Assembly (NCBI RefSeq): GCF_037479095.1
Contig: NZ_JBBGZW010000001.1
Location: 496,001-560,000, forward strand
Reading direction: 5' to 3'
Origin: Pantoea nemavictus
GTDB lineage: Bacteria; Pseudomonadota; Gammaproteobacteria; Enterobacterales; Enterobacteriaceae
DNA: 64,000 nucleotides
A program made the translations under genes and the position numbers. Below the pieces are notes generated by a model. That model saw only the letters and a program-made list of their open reading frames with translations. It made no database searches and was not told where the DNA came from. Below, one piece after another: positions 49,372-59,156 of the stretch (the stretch's first letter is position 1; every line of letters begins with the position of its first letter).

Positions 49372-50010
49372 TTAAAGATACTGATTAATCTTGGCCTTAA
49401 GGATATCAATCGCGATACGGTTTTTCCCGCCGCGCGGCACAATGATGTCAGCATATTGCTTGGAAGGTTCGATAAATTGCAGGAACATCGGACGCACAGT
49501 CTTTTGATACTGGCTCATCACCGAGTCCATCGAGCGACCGCGCTCGTTAACGTCGCGCTTCATGCGGCGCATCAGGCAAATATCCAGCGGGGTATCGACG
49601 AAGATGGAGAAGTTCATCTCCTGACGCAAACGCGCATCGGTTAACAGCAGAATGCCTTCAAGAATGATGACTTTCTTCGGCTTGAGATGAATGCAATCGC
49701 TGGTGCGCGTGTGCTCAACATAGCTATACACCGGCAGTTCAATATCCTGTCCCGCTTTGATCGCGCGCAGATGCTGCAACAACAAATCATGATCCATCGC
49801 ACTCGGATGGTCATAGTTGGTTTTCACCCTCTCTTCCATGGTGAGGTGGCTCTGATCTTTATAGTAGGCATCTTCGGGGATCACACCGATATGCTCGTCA
49901 CCGACCTGGTCACGGATTTCACGATAGAGCGTGCTGGCGATAAGACTTTTTCCGGATGCAGATGCACCTGCGATGCCAACGATCACGCACTGATGAGACT
50001 TGTCAGTCAT
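49372..50010 (-). CDS. udk: Uridine/cytidine kinase
   Basis: A 212-residue salvage enzyme that phosphorylates uridine and cytidine with ATP or GTP. The Walker A motif is [14 protein letters not shown] (residues 13-26). [13 protein letters not shown] and [13 protein letters not shown] bind the nucleoside. [16 protein letters not shown] is the lid region. It is the first gene of the udk-dcd-asmA series on this strand and faces away from the PAP2-like gene. Confidence 0.96.
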   Translation of the reverse strand: MTDKSHQCVIVGIAGASASGKSLIASTLYREIRDQVGDEHIGVIPEDAYYKDQSHLTMEERVKTNYDHPSAMDHDLLLQHLRAIKAGQDIELPVYSYVEHTRTSDCIHLKPKKVIILEGILLLTDARLRQEMNFSIFVDTPLDICLMRRMKRDVNERGRSMDSVMSQYQKTVRPMFLQFIEPSKQYADIIVPRGGKNRIAIDILKAKINQYL

Positions 50011-50240
50011 ACTTTTTTAAGACCTGATAACTGGAGCCTGCCTAAGCCGAAGCTGCAACGGGCCGAATGAGAGGGTTAGTTGGCGGCAATTATAGGTATT
50101 TCACCGGTTTGATGCCAGAGAAATGGGCCAACGGCTTTTCAGAATATCCCCTTTTGCAGCCAGACGCTTAATCGATACACTGTTCATCTGCCAACACTGT
50201 AGCTGGCGTTGGCACTCCGAATGTAGCCGCAAGGAAAAGT

Positions 50241-50852
50241 ATGAGCTGGAAAACCCTGACCTATTTTGGCGACAGCATGTTGCTGATCCCCACCGCGGTG
50301 ATTATCGCGCTGGTATTGCCATGGAAAAGCGACAACCGCCAAACCGTTTGGTATTGGGTGCTGGCGTTTGGTCTCGCTGGCCTGGTGGTGAGCATTTCGA
50401 AAATTCTGTTTCTCGGTTTTGGCATTGGTAGCGCCAGATTTAATTTTACCGGCTTCAGCGGACACAGTGCGATGTCGGCCACGCTGTGGCCCGTGATGAT
50501 GTGGTTGATTTCTGGCCGCTGGTCACCGCGCTGGCGCCTGTTTACCATCGGCATCGGTTATTTAATTCCGTTAATGGTGGGCTTCTCGCGACTGGTGATT
50601 CACGCGCACTCCAAAAGCGAAGTGTTGGCTGGACTGATGCTCGGCTTCACGCTGAGCACGGCATTTCTGCTTACCCAGCGCCGTACCGCGCTTAAAGGCT
50701 TTAGCCTGCCGCAGATCGGCGTAGCGCTGTTGGTGCCGCTGTTGCTATTAGGTCATGGCCGGGTAGCGACCACACAACAGTTCCTTGAGCGCTTCTCCGC
50801 AAATCTTGCCGGTTTAGAAAAACCTTTCACTCGCGCCGATCTTTTCCGCTAA
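50241..50852 (+). CDS. PAP2-superfamily membrane phosphatase, unknown substrate
   Basis: A 203-residue protein with about five or six membrane segments. The conserved PAP2 motif 2 is FTGFSGHSAMSA (Ser-Gly-His, about residues 73-84). Motif 3 is GFSRLVIHAHSKSEVLAG, with Glu where Asp is usual after the His. Motif 1 (Lys-x6-Arg-Pro) is degenerate, with only Lys in SISKILFLGFGIG. It could act on a lipid phosphate such as undecaprenyl diphosphate or a phospholipid, but the altered motifs make activity uncertain. AAGGA precedes the ATG. In E. coli udk is followed directly by yegE, so this gene is an addition here. Confidence 0.75.
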   Translation: MSWKTLTYFGDSMLLIPTAVIIALVLPWKSDNRQTVWYWVLAFGLAGLVVSISKILFLGFGIGSARFNFTGFSGHSAMSATLWPVMMWLISGRWSPRWRLFTIGIGYLIPLMVGFSRLVIHAHSKSEVLAGLMLGFTLSTAFLLTQRRTALKGFSLPQIGVALLVPLLLLGHGRVATTQQFLERFSANLAGLEKPFTRADLFR

Positions 50853-51002
50853 CACGAATCAGCCCTTTGCCTGCAAAGGGCCAATCAATTCAGTGAATAA
50901 ACACCAAAATAGATTTCTCCGCAGACATCCTAAACAGATGTGCTAGCATGCAAAATAGAGATTGATTAGCGCATTTTCCCTGCGGCGCAGCTGGATTCTT
51001 GC

Positions 51003-53567
51003 ATGACCCTCGAAATATTAACCTCACAGCACGCTCCCCAGCGAATTTGGCTTAATGCCCTGATCATGGGTGGACTGGCCTTTCTCCTGACGCTGTTTTG
51101 TCTGGAACTGATTGTCGTCAGTGGACGCATCTCCCCGCTTTGGTACTCTACCGCGCTGATGACGGTGCTGGTATTTCGTGCGCCCTCAAAACGCGTACCG
51201 CTGTTACTGCTCGCCTGTGTGATGGGTACCGCGCTGGCTAACCTCATCATCATTGGCCCGGCGCTGAGCAATATCAAATTCGCTATCCTCAATATGGTGC
51301 AAGCCATTCTGGGCGGCCTGATGTTGCGCGCGTTGCTTGATCGCCGCGCCCCGCTTAACTCGCTGCTCGATTGGGTGCGTTTTGCCTTGTGCGCGGGCCT
51401 GATCGCTCCGCTGTTAGGCGGTGTGGTTGCGCTGTGGATGCTGCATGTCGGCAATAACGCGTCACTGCCCTTTTTCTCCACCTGGGTGATTTCCGAAGTG
51501 ATTGGCGTGCTGGCGTTTGGCCCGGTGCTGCTGCTGTGGCCAAATAAGCCGCTGCGTCAGCTGATTACGCCGGGCCGCCAGCTGGAAACCTGTCTGACAT
51601 TGCTGGGCACGCTGCTCGCCAGTTATTTATCGCTGCGTTTTCTGCCGTGGCCTTTCACCTTTATTGTGGTGATCCTGTTTTGGTGCGCGGTGCGCCTGCC
51701 CAAGTTCGAAGCGTTTCTGCTTATTTTCCTCAATGCGAGTTTCATTTCGATTCTGCTTGCCTTTAATTGGGTCAACCTGGCGCAAAATGGCCTGTTGCTC
51801 GGCCAGGCCAATACCTGGCTGCCGTTCCTGCTGGTGCTGCTGCCGAGCCACATCATGGCGCTGGTGATGGATGCCTTCCAGCGCGAAAAACATCACATCA
51901 GCGAGAGTGAAACCCGCTTTCGTAACGCCATGGAGTATTCAGCCATCGGCATGGCGTTGGTCTCCCCAAACGGAGGCTGGCAGCAGGTAAACCAGTCGCT
52001 GTGCCAGACGCTTGGCTTCCCGGCAGATGAGCTGAAAAAGCTCACCTTCCAGCAAATCACCCATCCAGACGATCTCAACAGCGATTTGCAGCAGCTGGAA
52101 CGCCTGATAGCCGGCGACATCATGACTTACACCCTGGAAAAGCGCTATTTCCGTAAAGATGGCGAGATCGTCTGGGCGCGTCTGACGGTTTCGATGGTGC
52201 GCGACGCCGCGCTGCAGCCGCACTATTTCATCGCGCAGATTATCGATATCTCAGAGCTGAAGCAGAGCGAGCAGGTGAATCGCCGCCTGATGGAGCGCAT
52301 CACGCTGGCGAACGAAGCCGGCGGTATTGGCGTGTGGGAGTGGAATCTGCTGACCGGCGAAATGCTGTGGGATAAGCGCATGTATGAGCTCTTTGGTTTA
52401 AGTCCGCAGCAAACCCCAACCTACGATCTTTGGGTGCATCTGCTCGATCCGGCCGAGCGGGAAAGCGCCGCGCTGGCGGTGCAGCAGGCCATTGAGCGCC
52501 GTAGCGCTTTCCAACTGGAGTATCGCATCAATTTGCCGGAGGGGCCGCGCTATGTACGCTCCGAGGCCAACCGCATTCTCAGCCAGGATGGGCATATTGA
52601 GCGCATGCTTGGCATCTGCCAGGACATCACGCCGCTACGCGCACTGAACGAAGCCTTGTTCCAGGAGAAGGAGCGCATGGCGATCACCCTTGATTCCATC
52701 GGCGAAGCGGTAATCAGCACTGACGATGAAATGCGCGTCACCTTTATGAATCCAGTGGCAGAAACCTTGAGCGGCTGGTCACAGGAAAAGGCCGCGGGCG
52801 TGCCGATCACCGAATTACTGAATATCACGCGTGGTGCTGCAGGTCCGCGCGTCGATAACCTACTGTTATGCCAGCTGCCGGGGGAGAAAGTCTCGCCCGA
52901 CCTCGATGAGGAGCTGGTGCTGCATACGCCAGATGGCGCGCATGTGGAGATCCATTACAGCATCACGCCGCTAAAAACCTTAACCGGCGCCAGCATTGGC
53001 GCGGTGATGGTTATTCAGGATGTGAGTGAATCGCGTAAGGTCATGAAGCGTCTGAGCTACAGCGCCTCACACGATATGCTGACGCGCCTGCCCAACCGCC
53101 ACAGTTTTGAGCAGCGTCTGAAGCAGTTGGTGCATGATGCGGCGACCCATAAAACGCAGCATGTGTTGGTGTTTATCGATCTTGATAAATTCAAAGCCGT
53201 TAACGACACCGCAGGGCACGCCGCTGGCGATGCGCTGCTGCGCGAACTGGCTGAACTGATGCCACATCATCTGCGCAGCAGCGATCTGTTAGCGCGGCTC
53301 GGCGGCGATGAATTCGGCTTGTTGCTGCCAAATTGCGAAGTCGATCAGGTGCGGGATGTGGTGCAGCGCATTGTTGCTGCGGTAAGCGACTATCGCTTTA
53401 TATGGCAGGATCAGCCTTATCACGTCGGCGCAAGTGCCGGCATCACGCAAATCGATGAACACAACTGCATCAGTAATGTGGTGATGTCACAGGCTGACGT
53501 CGCCTGTTACAGCGCAAAACATGCAGGTCGTGGTCAGTATCACGTTTATCAGGAAGTACAGATGTAA
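51003..53567 (+). CDS. dgcE: MASE1-PAS-GGDEF diguanylate cyclase, YegE/DgcE-like without EAL domain
   Basis: An 854-residue membrane-bound enzyme that would make cyclic di-GMP from two GTP. Residues of about 10-290 form a MASE1 sensor with eight or so membrane segments. Three PAS-type segments follow (roughly 300-425, 425-550 and 555-680). The GGDEF domain has the active motif RLGGDEFGLLLP and an I-site RSSD five residues before it. E. coli DgcE is about 1105 residues with a C-terminal degenerate EAL domain. Here the protein ends right after GGDEF, and only about 77 bases separate it from yegD, so the EAL part is lost. Confidence 0.87.
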   Translation: MTLEILTSQHAPQRIWLNALIMGGLAFLLTLFCLELIVVSGRISPLWYSTALMTVLVFRAPSKRVPLLLLACVMGTALANLIIIGPALSNIKFAILNMVQAILGGLMLRALLDRRAPLNSLLDWVRFALCAGLIAPLLGGVVALWMLHVGNNASLPFFSTWVISEVIGVLAFGPVLLLWPNKPLRQLITPGRQLETCLTLLGTLLASYLSLRFLPWPFTFIVVILFWCAVRLPKFEAFLLIFLNASFISILLAFNWVNLAQNGLLLGQANTWLPFLLVLLPSHIMALVMDAFQREKHHISESETRFRNAMEYSAIGMALVSPNGGWQQVNQSLCQTLGFPADELKKLTFQQITHPDDLNSDLQQLERLIAGDIMTYTLEKRYFRKDGEIVWARLTVSMVRDAALQPHYFIAQIIDISELKQSEQVNRRLMERITLANEAGGIGVWEWNLLTGEMLWDKRMYELFGLSPQQTPTYDLWVHLLDPAERESAALAVQQAIERRSAFQLEYRINLPEGPRYVRSEANRILSQDGHIERMLGICQDITPLRALNEALFQEKERMAITLDSIGEAVISTDDEMRVTFMNPVAETLSGWSQEKAAGVPITELLNITRGAAGPRVDNLLLCQLPGEKVSPDLDEELVLHTPDGAHVEIHYSITPLKTLTGASIGAVMVIQDVSESRKVMKRLSYSASHDMLTRLPNRHSFEQRLKQLVHDAATHKTQHVLVFIDLDKFKAVNDTAGHAAGDALLRELAELMPHHLRSSDLLARLGGDEFGLLLPNCEVDQVRDVVQRIVAAVSDYRFIWQDQPYHVGASAGITQIDEHNCISNVVMSQADVACYSAKHAGRGQYHVYQEVQM

Positions 53568-53644
53568 TCTGCCACGTCTACCCATTGCCAGCCCGCGCTG
53601 GCTGCGCTAAAGTCGCCCCCTTTTTTCCGGCATGGGGGATAAAT

Positions 53645-54997
53645 ATGTTTATCGGATTCGATTACGGCACGGCTAACTGTTCAATTGCAGTCAGCGAGAA
53701 TGGCACGCCGCGCCTGCTGACACTGGAGAATGGTCAGCGCCTGCTTCCCTCCATGATTTGTGCACCCACGCGCGAAGCGATCAGCGAATGGCTGCATCGC
53801 CATCATCAGGTGCCCACGCCAGACAGCGAAGGTACGGCATTATTGCAGCGCGCGCTGCGTTATAACCGCGAAGAAGATATCGACGTCACGCCAGGCAGCG
53901 TGCAGTTCGGCTTAACTGCACTGCAGCAGTATATGGTCGATCCCGAGGAAGTGTGGTTTGTGAAATCACCGAAATCCTTCCTCGGTGCCAACGGCCTGAA
54001 ACCGCAGCAAATCGCTTTCTTCGAAGATCTGGTGTGCGCCATGATGCTGCACATTCGCCAGCAGGGTGAGACTCAACTCGATCGCCCGATTGAGCAGGCG
54101 GTGATTGGTCGCCCGATTAACTTCCAGGGATTAGGCGGTGAAGACGCCAACCAACAGGCGCAAGGTATTTTGCTGCGTGCGGCGCAGCGTGCCGGTTTCC
54201 GTGACGTGGAGTTCCAGTTTGAGCCGGTGGCGGCGGGACTGGATTTCGAAGCCACGCTGCAGAAAGAGACACGCGTGCTGGTGGTGGATATCGGCGGCGG
54301 AACCACCGACTGCTCGATGTTGCTGATGGGCCCGGAATGGCGCAACAAAACCGATCGTCGTGAAAGTCTGCTCGGTCACAGCGGTTGCCGCGTGGGCGGT
54401 AACGATCTCGACATCATGCTGGCATTTAAAACCCTGATGCCGCTGCTTGGTCTCGGTGGCAATACCCAGAAAGGCACCGCGCTGCCCGCGTTGCCGTGGT
54501 GGAATGCAGTGGCGATCAACGATGTCCCGGCGCAAAGCGATTTTTATTCTGCGGCCAGCGGCAAACTGCTGCGCGATTTGATTCGCGACGCCGAGCACAG
54601 CGACAAAGTGGCGCACCTGTTGAAAGTGTGGCAGCAGAAGTTGAGCTATCGCTTAGTTCGCGCCGCTGAAGAGAGCAAAATCGCGCTATCGGAAATAGCA
54701 GAAACGGATGCATCGCTGGCATTTATCGCCGCTCAGCTACAGGCGCAGATCAGCGCGACACAGCTGGAAGAGGCGATTAATCAGCCGCTGGAGCGGATTC
54801 TTGAGCAGGTCCATCTGGCGCTCGGCACCTGCGAAACCAAACCAGAAGTGATCTATCTGACAGGCGGTAGCGCGCGTTCACCGATACTGCGCGCCGCCCT
54901 GCAGCAGGCATTGCCCGATACGCCTATCGCCAGCGGCGATGATTTCGGCTCGGTCACCGCCGGTTTAGCCCGCTGGGCTGAAGTCATGTTCGGTTAA
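53645..54997 (+). CDS. yegD: Hsp70-like ATPase YegD
   Basis: A 450-residue protein, identical in length to E. coli YegD. It is related to the nucleotide-binding part of Hsp70 chaperones. FIGFDYGTANCSIAV is phosphate loop 1, VLVVDIGGGTTDCSML is phosphate loop 2, and VIYLTGGSARSP is the adenosine loop. No classical substrate-binding domain is visible. Its function is not established. The ATG at 53645 was chosen; the frame upstream to 53585 is non-conserved. GGGGG at 53634-53638 before the ATG can pair with CCCCC at 53616-53620, which might reduce translation. Confidence 0.92.
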   Translation: MFIGFDYGTANCSIAVSENGTPRLLTLENGQRLLPSMICAPTREAISEWLHRHHQVPTPDSEGTALLQRALRYNREEDIDVTPGSVQFGLTALQQYMVDPEEVWFVKSPKSFLGANGLKPQQIAFFEDLVCAMMLHIRQQGETQLDRPIEQAVIGRPINFQGLGGEDANQQAQGILLRAAQRAGFRDVEFQFEPVAAGLDFEATLQKETRVLVVDIGGGTTDCSMLLMGPEWRNKTDRRESLLGHSGCRVGGNDLDIMLAFKTLMPLLGLGGNTQKGTALPALPWWNAVAINDVPAQSDFYSAASGKLLRDLIRDAEHSDKVAHLLKVWQQKLSYRLVRAAEESKIALSEIAETDASLAFIAAQLQAQISATQLEEAINQPLERILEQVHLALGTCETKPEVIYLTGGSARSPILRAALQQALPDTPIASGDDFGSVTAGLARWAEVMFG

Positions 54998-55020
54998 TGC
55001 TAATCCAATTGCGAACGGTC

Positions 55021-55110
55021 CCCTCTCCCGCTTGCGGGAGAGGGTTAGGGTGAGGGCCAGCCGGCACGGAGCGATTTCCCTTCACCCTGCCCTCTCCCAA
55101 TGGGAGAGGG
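55021..55110. repeat. Inverted REP/BIME-like element between yegD and the porin gene
   Basis: Two hairpins lie in inverted orientation, CCCTCTCCCG/CGGGAGAGGG (55021-55044) and CCCTCTCCC/GGGAGAGGG (55090-55110). Each is linked to a TTAGGGTGA or TTCACCCTG arm, so the whole 90-bp unit is nearly palindromic. The type is common between genes in enterobacteria. It sits between convergent genes and may stabilise their mRNA 3' ends. Confidence 0.8.
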
Positions 55111-55152
55111 AAAAGTCCGTAATCTTGTGACGTTTTTATCTTACTTAAACCA

Positions 55153-56487
55153 TCAGAAATTCACGTTCGCACTGATCCCACCCACAAACGCATCTTTCAC
55201 TTCGCTCACCGCACCCGGCGCCACCACATACTGCAGATTTGGACGCAGCTGCAGCCATTTGGTCAGCTGAGCGTTGTAGTAAATCTCATAGTTGTACTCT
55301 GAACCATCCTGAATCGGCAGATAGGTCGGGCTATCGAAGTTGGTTTCGCCGTTGGCATTATTCTGCTCACGCTGCGAGCGCGTATAAGCGCTATTGACGT
55401 GAATACGCGCCGCACCGACACCAATCTCATCCTGCGGACGCGCATCGAACGGTCCTTTCCAGGTGAAGCTGACCGATTGATAGTTGTCGGTTTTCGAGGT
55501 CTTGTGGTCGTTCATCACCGCCTGCACGGTGACACCCAAACCACGGCTGGCGTCGCCGCCTTGCGCTGTCAGCTGTTGCTGCAACAGTACGTAGCCACCG
55601 TAGGCGTGATCCTTGCTTTGATAAGCGCCATCGCGCCAGCTACCGTAGTTATCGCCATTGGCTGACGAGTAGTAATAACCAATGCGGTAGTTACCCGGCA
55701 GTTTGTCCGCGCCCAGGGTTGGTTTCCAGCCCAATTCCACCGGCACCAGATTCCCTTCTGAGTTGCTGGTATCCAGACGGAAGCCGTCGCCGCGATCGTA
55801 GTTAGCACGGTTTTGGTTGTAGAAACCGACCTGGAAGAACACTTCAGGCGTGAAGTTTACTTTCACGCGACCGCCCCATTGGGAAACCGGCCAGTTGAAC
55901 CAACGATCGCCACGCCAGTTACCTGCCTGACCGCTACCAAACGCCAGGTTCTGGAACTTACTGTCGAAGTTATCGAAGTCTTCACCAACGGTAACGCGCC
56001 CCCCCTTCAGGTTGACGATGTTATCGAACAGACCTTTGCTCAACCAGAACTGGGTTAAACGCCAGGTTTGGCCACGACCGTAAACTTCCTGGGTGGATGA
56101 CAACATGCCGGTACGGCGATCGGCAACCTGATCGGAGATGTTCTGACCATTACGATCGGTAATCGTCATCTGAAACTGCGCATCCTGCCAGTTCAGCAGT
56201 TTTTCCAAATCGAAGTTGGCGCCAAACGCCCACTGATCGCTGTAACGCATAGACGTATTGGTGTCAGCGCCGCCCGCCAGATTGGAGGCGCTCTCCATGG
56301 TGTAGTTAACGTCGAATTTAATGCCGTCATTTTCCAGCTGCGTTCGATTGCCGCCCCAATCGCCAAACATATAGGGAGAGTCATAACTGAACGCATCAGC
56401 GGCTAGCGCAGATGTGCTCAGCATCGCCAACATCAGGGTTCCCGCTGCCACGCGAGGGATATGCTGCACTGCTTTTTTTCTGTTCAT
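55153..56487 (-). CDS. OprB-family carbohydrate-selective porin
   Basis: A 444-residue outer-membrane beta-barrel protein. The signal peptide is about 29 residues (TLMLAMLSTSALA-A). The mature start DSPYMFGDWGGNRTQLENDG is the OprB-family opening motif. The sequence has the alternating pattern of barrel strands and ends in Phe (VGGISANVNF), as porins do for BAM recognition. Such porins pass glucose and other sugars. It is monocistronic. The upstream minus strand has TTGACA (56554-56549) with no clear -10. A run of seven G encodes Lys-Gly-Gly near residue 160. Confidence 0.88.
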   Translation of the reverse strand: MNRKKAVQHIPRVAAGTLMLAMLSTSALAADAFSYDSPYMFGDWGGNRTQLENDGIKFDVNYTMESASNLAGGADTNTSMRYSDQWAFGANFDLEKLLNWQDAQFQMTITDRNGQNISDQVADRRTGMLSSTQEVYGRGQTWRLTQFWLSKGLFDNIVNLKGGRVTVGEDFDNFDSKFQNLAFGSGQAGNWRGDRWFNWPVSQWGGRVKVNFTPEVFFQVGFYNQNRANYDRGDGFRLDTSNSEGNLVPVELGWKPTLGADKLPGNYRIGYYYSSANGDNYGSWRDGAYQSKDHAYGGYVLLQQQLTAQGGDASRGLGVTVQAVMNDHKTSKTDNYQSVSFTWKGPFDARPQDEIGVGAARIHVNSAYTRSQREQNNANGETNFDSPTYLPIQDGSEYNYEIYYNAQLTKWLQLRPNLQYVVAPGAVSEVKDAFVGGISANVNF

Positions 56488-56671
56488 GATGGTTTTTCTT
56501 ATATGAAGTTACTGGGATAGATCGAACAGAGGATAGTGCTGAGGATTTGTCAATTTTTGCAAATATGTGCGCAGTTTACCTGAAGTTGATAGTGCGTTAG
56601 CGCAATTGTGACGCTGGTCGATGATTGAAAATTTTTTGCTGGAAATGGCATTTTTTGTGAGGCATAACAGA

Positions 56672-56697
56672 AAATTAGCGGGACGCCGCAGCGTCCC
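56672..56697 (-). terminator. Terminator after the aldo/keto reductase gene
   Basis: On the minus strand, GGGACGC/GCGTCCC with a 4-base loop (56680-56697) is followed by GCTAATTTT, 9 bases after the stop. Confidence 0.7.
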
Positions 56698-56705
56698 TGA
56701 AAACA

Positions 56706-57668
56706 TTACAATTTACTGGCACTCGCCAGCTCTTCTATTTCCTGCTTGCTGAGTTCCAGCTCGGTGGCTTTCACCAGTTCATCCAGCTGCTCCAGTGAAG
56801 TGGCACTGACAATCGGCGCTGTGATGCTCGGACGTGCAATCTGCCACGCCAGTGCAACCTGGGTAGCTGACACATCATGTGAAGCAGCAACATCTTCTAG
56901 CGCTTCAATGATGCGCTTGCCGCGTTCGTTGAGATATTTATCCACGATGCCCTGCCCGCGCTTACTCTTGCTGGCATCTTCTGGCTTTTTGTATTTACCG
57001 CTAAGGAAACCGCTGGCCAGCGAATAGTAGTTGATCACGCCAAGGCCATTTTTCACCGCCACCTGCTCCAGGCCGCCTTCATACTCCTGACGATCGTACA
57101 GATTGTATTCCGGCTGCAGGGTTTCATAGCGCGCCAGACCGTGTTGCTTGCTCACGTCCAACGCTTCCTGCAGACGTGCAGCGTTGTAGTTCGAGGCGCC
57201 AATGGCGCGCACTTTGCCCTCTTTGATCAGCGAATCGAAAGCTTTAAGCGTGTCCAGCAGCGGCGTCGTGTCATCATCGCGGTGCGCCTGATACAGATCG
57301 ATGACGTCGGTTTGCAGGCGACGCAGCGAATCTTCCACCGCCTGACGAATATAAGCGGGCTTCACGCCAGTTTTTTCCGGCGACAGCTCCATGCCCACTT
57401 TGGTCGCCAGTACGATACGATCGCGCTTGCCGCTTTTCTTCAGCCATTTACCGATAATGGTTTCCGATTCGCCCCCTTCATTACCTGGCGCCCAGCGCGA
57501 GTACACGTCAGCGGTATCGATGAAGAACAATCCTTTCTCCACCAGCGCATCCAGCAGTGAAAACGAGGTTTTCTCATCCACCGTCCAGCCAAATACGTTG
57601 CCGCCAAAGGTGAGACGGGGAACTTCTATACCGCTGTCGCCAAGCTGGCGGAGTTTCTGTTGACTCAT
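56706..57668 (-). CDS. Aldo/keto reductase
   Basis: A 320-residue NADPH-dependent (beta/alpha)8 barrel oxidoreductase. The catalytic tetrad is visible: Asp and Tyr in FIDTADVYSRW (about 51-61), Lys in VLATKVGMELS, and His in DLYQAHRDDDTTP. The C-terminal NADP-binding region includes ITAPIVSATSLEQLDELV. It resembles the YajO/Tas-like group, but the substrate is unknown. GGAG precedes the ATG. It is divergent from mdtA. Confidence 0.88.
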   Translation of the reverse strand: MSQQKLRQLGDSGIEVPRLTFGGNVFGWTVDEKTSFSLLDALVEKGLFFIDTADVYSRWAPGNEGGESETIIGKWLKKSGKRDRIVLATKVGMELSPEKTGVKPAYIRQAVEDSLRRLQTDVIDLYQAHRDDDTTPLLDTLKAFDSLIKEGKVRAIGASNYNAARLQEALDVSKQHGLARYETLQPEYNLYDRQEYEGGLEQVAVKNGLGVINYYSLASGFLSGKYKKPEDASKSKRGQGIVDKYLNERGKRIIEALEDVAASHDVSATQVALAWQIARPSITAPIVSATSLEQLDELVKATELELSKQEIEELASASKL

Positions 57669-57917
57669 TATGTTCTCCTTATTTAAACGAGACAGGTCTG
57701 CATTGAGCTTAGCAAAGGAAAAACGCGGCGCTTATGCGTATTCCTGCCAGAATATTTACAGAATATGAATACTTAGCCGTACGGGGGCGATATTCTTATT
57801 TCCTTCAATTTTTGTCCGGTCCGGGCGACTACAATCATTCGTTTGCGAAATAGGCGTTCCCCGTAAGGGTATTTGATTTCGCATTTTAGGAAAACGACAC
57901 GCTGGAGAGCACACACC

Positions 57918-59156
57918 TTGATTAACCGTCGACTAAAAACAAGCTTGCTGGCCGTAGCCGTCATTGCCGTACTGGCAGGGGGATATTACTGGTGGCAGCA
58001 TCCAGCGGAACCGACTAAACAGCCGCAGGCCGAAGGTCAGCAGCAGCGTGGACGCGGCGCAGGCGGTGGCAGTGGCGCGGCGCGTCGTCCATTAGCGCCA
58101 GTGCAGGCTGCGACAGCCAGCACACAAAGCGTACCCTATTATCTCAGCGGCCTCGGTACCGTGACCGCCGCCAACACCGTTACGGTGCGCAGTCGCGTGG
58201 ATGGGCAACTGATGGCGCTGCACTTCCAGGAGGGACAGCAGGTGGCCGCCGGCGCGCTGCTGGCGGAGATCGATCCGCGTCCTTATCAGGTCGCGTTAAC
58301 CCAGGCGCAGGGCCAGCTGGCAAAAGACCAGGCCACGCTCGCCAATGCGCGCCGCGATCTCAGCCGCTATGAAAAACTGGCGAAAACCTCGCTGGTATCG
58401 CAGCAGGAACTGGATACGCAACGCTCGCTGGTGAGCGAGACGCTCGGTACGCTTAAAGCCGATGAAGGTAACGTTGCCAGTGCCCAACTCAATCTTACCT
58501 ACAGCCGCATCACTGCGCCGATTGGTGGCCGCGTCGGCTTGAAGCAGGTTGATGTGGGCAACTACATCACCTCCGGCGATACCACCGGTTTAGTGGTCAT
58601 CACCGAAACGCATCCGATCGATGTGGTGTTCAGCGTGGCGGAAAATAACATTAGCCAAATCCTCAAGGCGCAGAAAAGCGGACAGCCGCTGATTGTCGAA
58701 GCCTGGGATCGCAGCAATAAAACCTTACTGACCACCGGTGCATTATTAAGTCTGGATAATCAGATTGATGCCACCACCGGCACCATCAAGCTCAAAGCAC
58801 GCTTTAACAATCAAGATGACACGCTGTTCCCGAACCAATTTGTTAATGCGCGTTTGAAAGTGGATACCCTGCAGGATGCGGTGGTGATTCCGACCGCCGC
58901 GCTGCAGATGAGTAACGATGGTCATTTCGTTTGGGTGGTGAACAGCGACAACAAAGTGAGCAAAAAACGCGTCACCGCCGGATTACAGGATAGCCAGAAA
59001 GTGGTGATCAGCGCGGGTCTTGAAGCCGGCGATCGCGTGGTCACCGACGGCCTGGATCGCCTGACCGAAGGTGCAACGGTCGAGATTGTCGCCCCGCAAA
59101 GTGCCGCCACACACAGCACCCGCGCTGCACAGCCAGCTCGTGGAGAGCGTCAATAA
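57918..59156 (+). CDS. mdtA: RND efflux periplasmic adaptor MdtA, TTG start
   Basis: A 412-residue membrane fusion protein that links the MdtB/MdtC pump to an outer-membrane channel such as TolC. One N-terminal anchor (about 8-28, [17 protein letters not shown]) is followed by a Gly/Arg-rich linker, the lipoyl halves ([19 protein letters not shown] and [18 protein letters not shown]), and the hairpin with [20 protein letters not shown]. No in-frame ATG precedes the conserved part. TTG at 57918 with GGAG 11 bases upstream is the best start. The mdtABC genes are tightly overlapping. No BaeR-type box could be recognised in the 250 bases upstream. Confidence 0.9.
   Translation: MINRRLKTSLLAVAVIAVLAGGYYWWQHPAEPTKQPQAEGQQQRGRGAGGGSGAARRPLAPVQAATASTQSVPYYLSGLGTVTAANTVTVRSRVDGQLMALHFQEGQQVAAGALLAEIDPRPYQVALTQAQGQLAKDQATLANARRDLSRYEKLAKTSLVSQQELDTQRSLVSETLGTLKADEGNVASAQLNLTYSRITAPIGGRVGLKQVDVGNYITSGDTTGLVVITETHPIDVVFSVAENNISQILKAQKSGQPLIVEAWDRSNKTLLTTGALLSLDNQIDATTGTIKLKARFNNQDDTLFPNQFVNARLKVDTLQDAVVIPTAALQMSNDGHFVWVVNSDNKVSKKRVTAGLQDSQKVVISAGLEAGDRVVTDGLDRLTEGATVEIVAPQSAATHSTRAAQPARGERQ

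Noticed and set aside
56600..56620. CRP site upstream of the sugar porin gene
   Set aside because: Only one half-site (TGTGA) is good. The other half does not match, so it was not listed.
57669..57917. BaeR binding site for mdtABC
   Set aside because: No stretch resembles the known BaeR box well enough. Only a weak TACAAT -10 near 57830 was seen.
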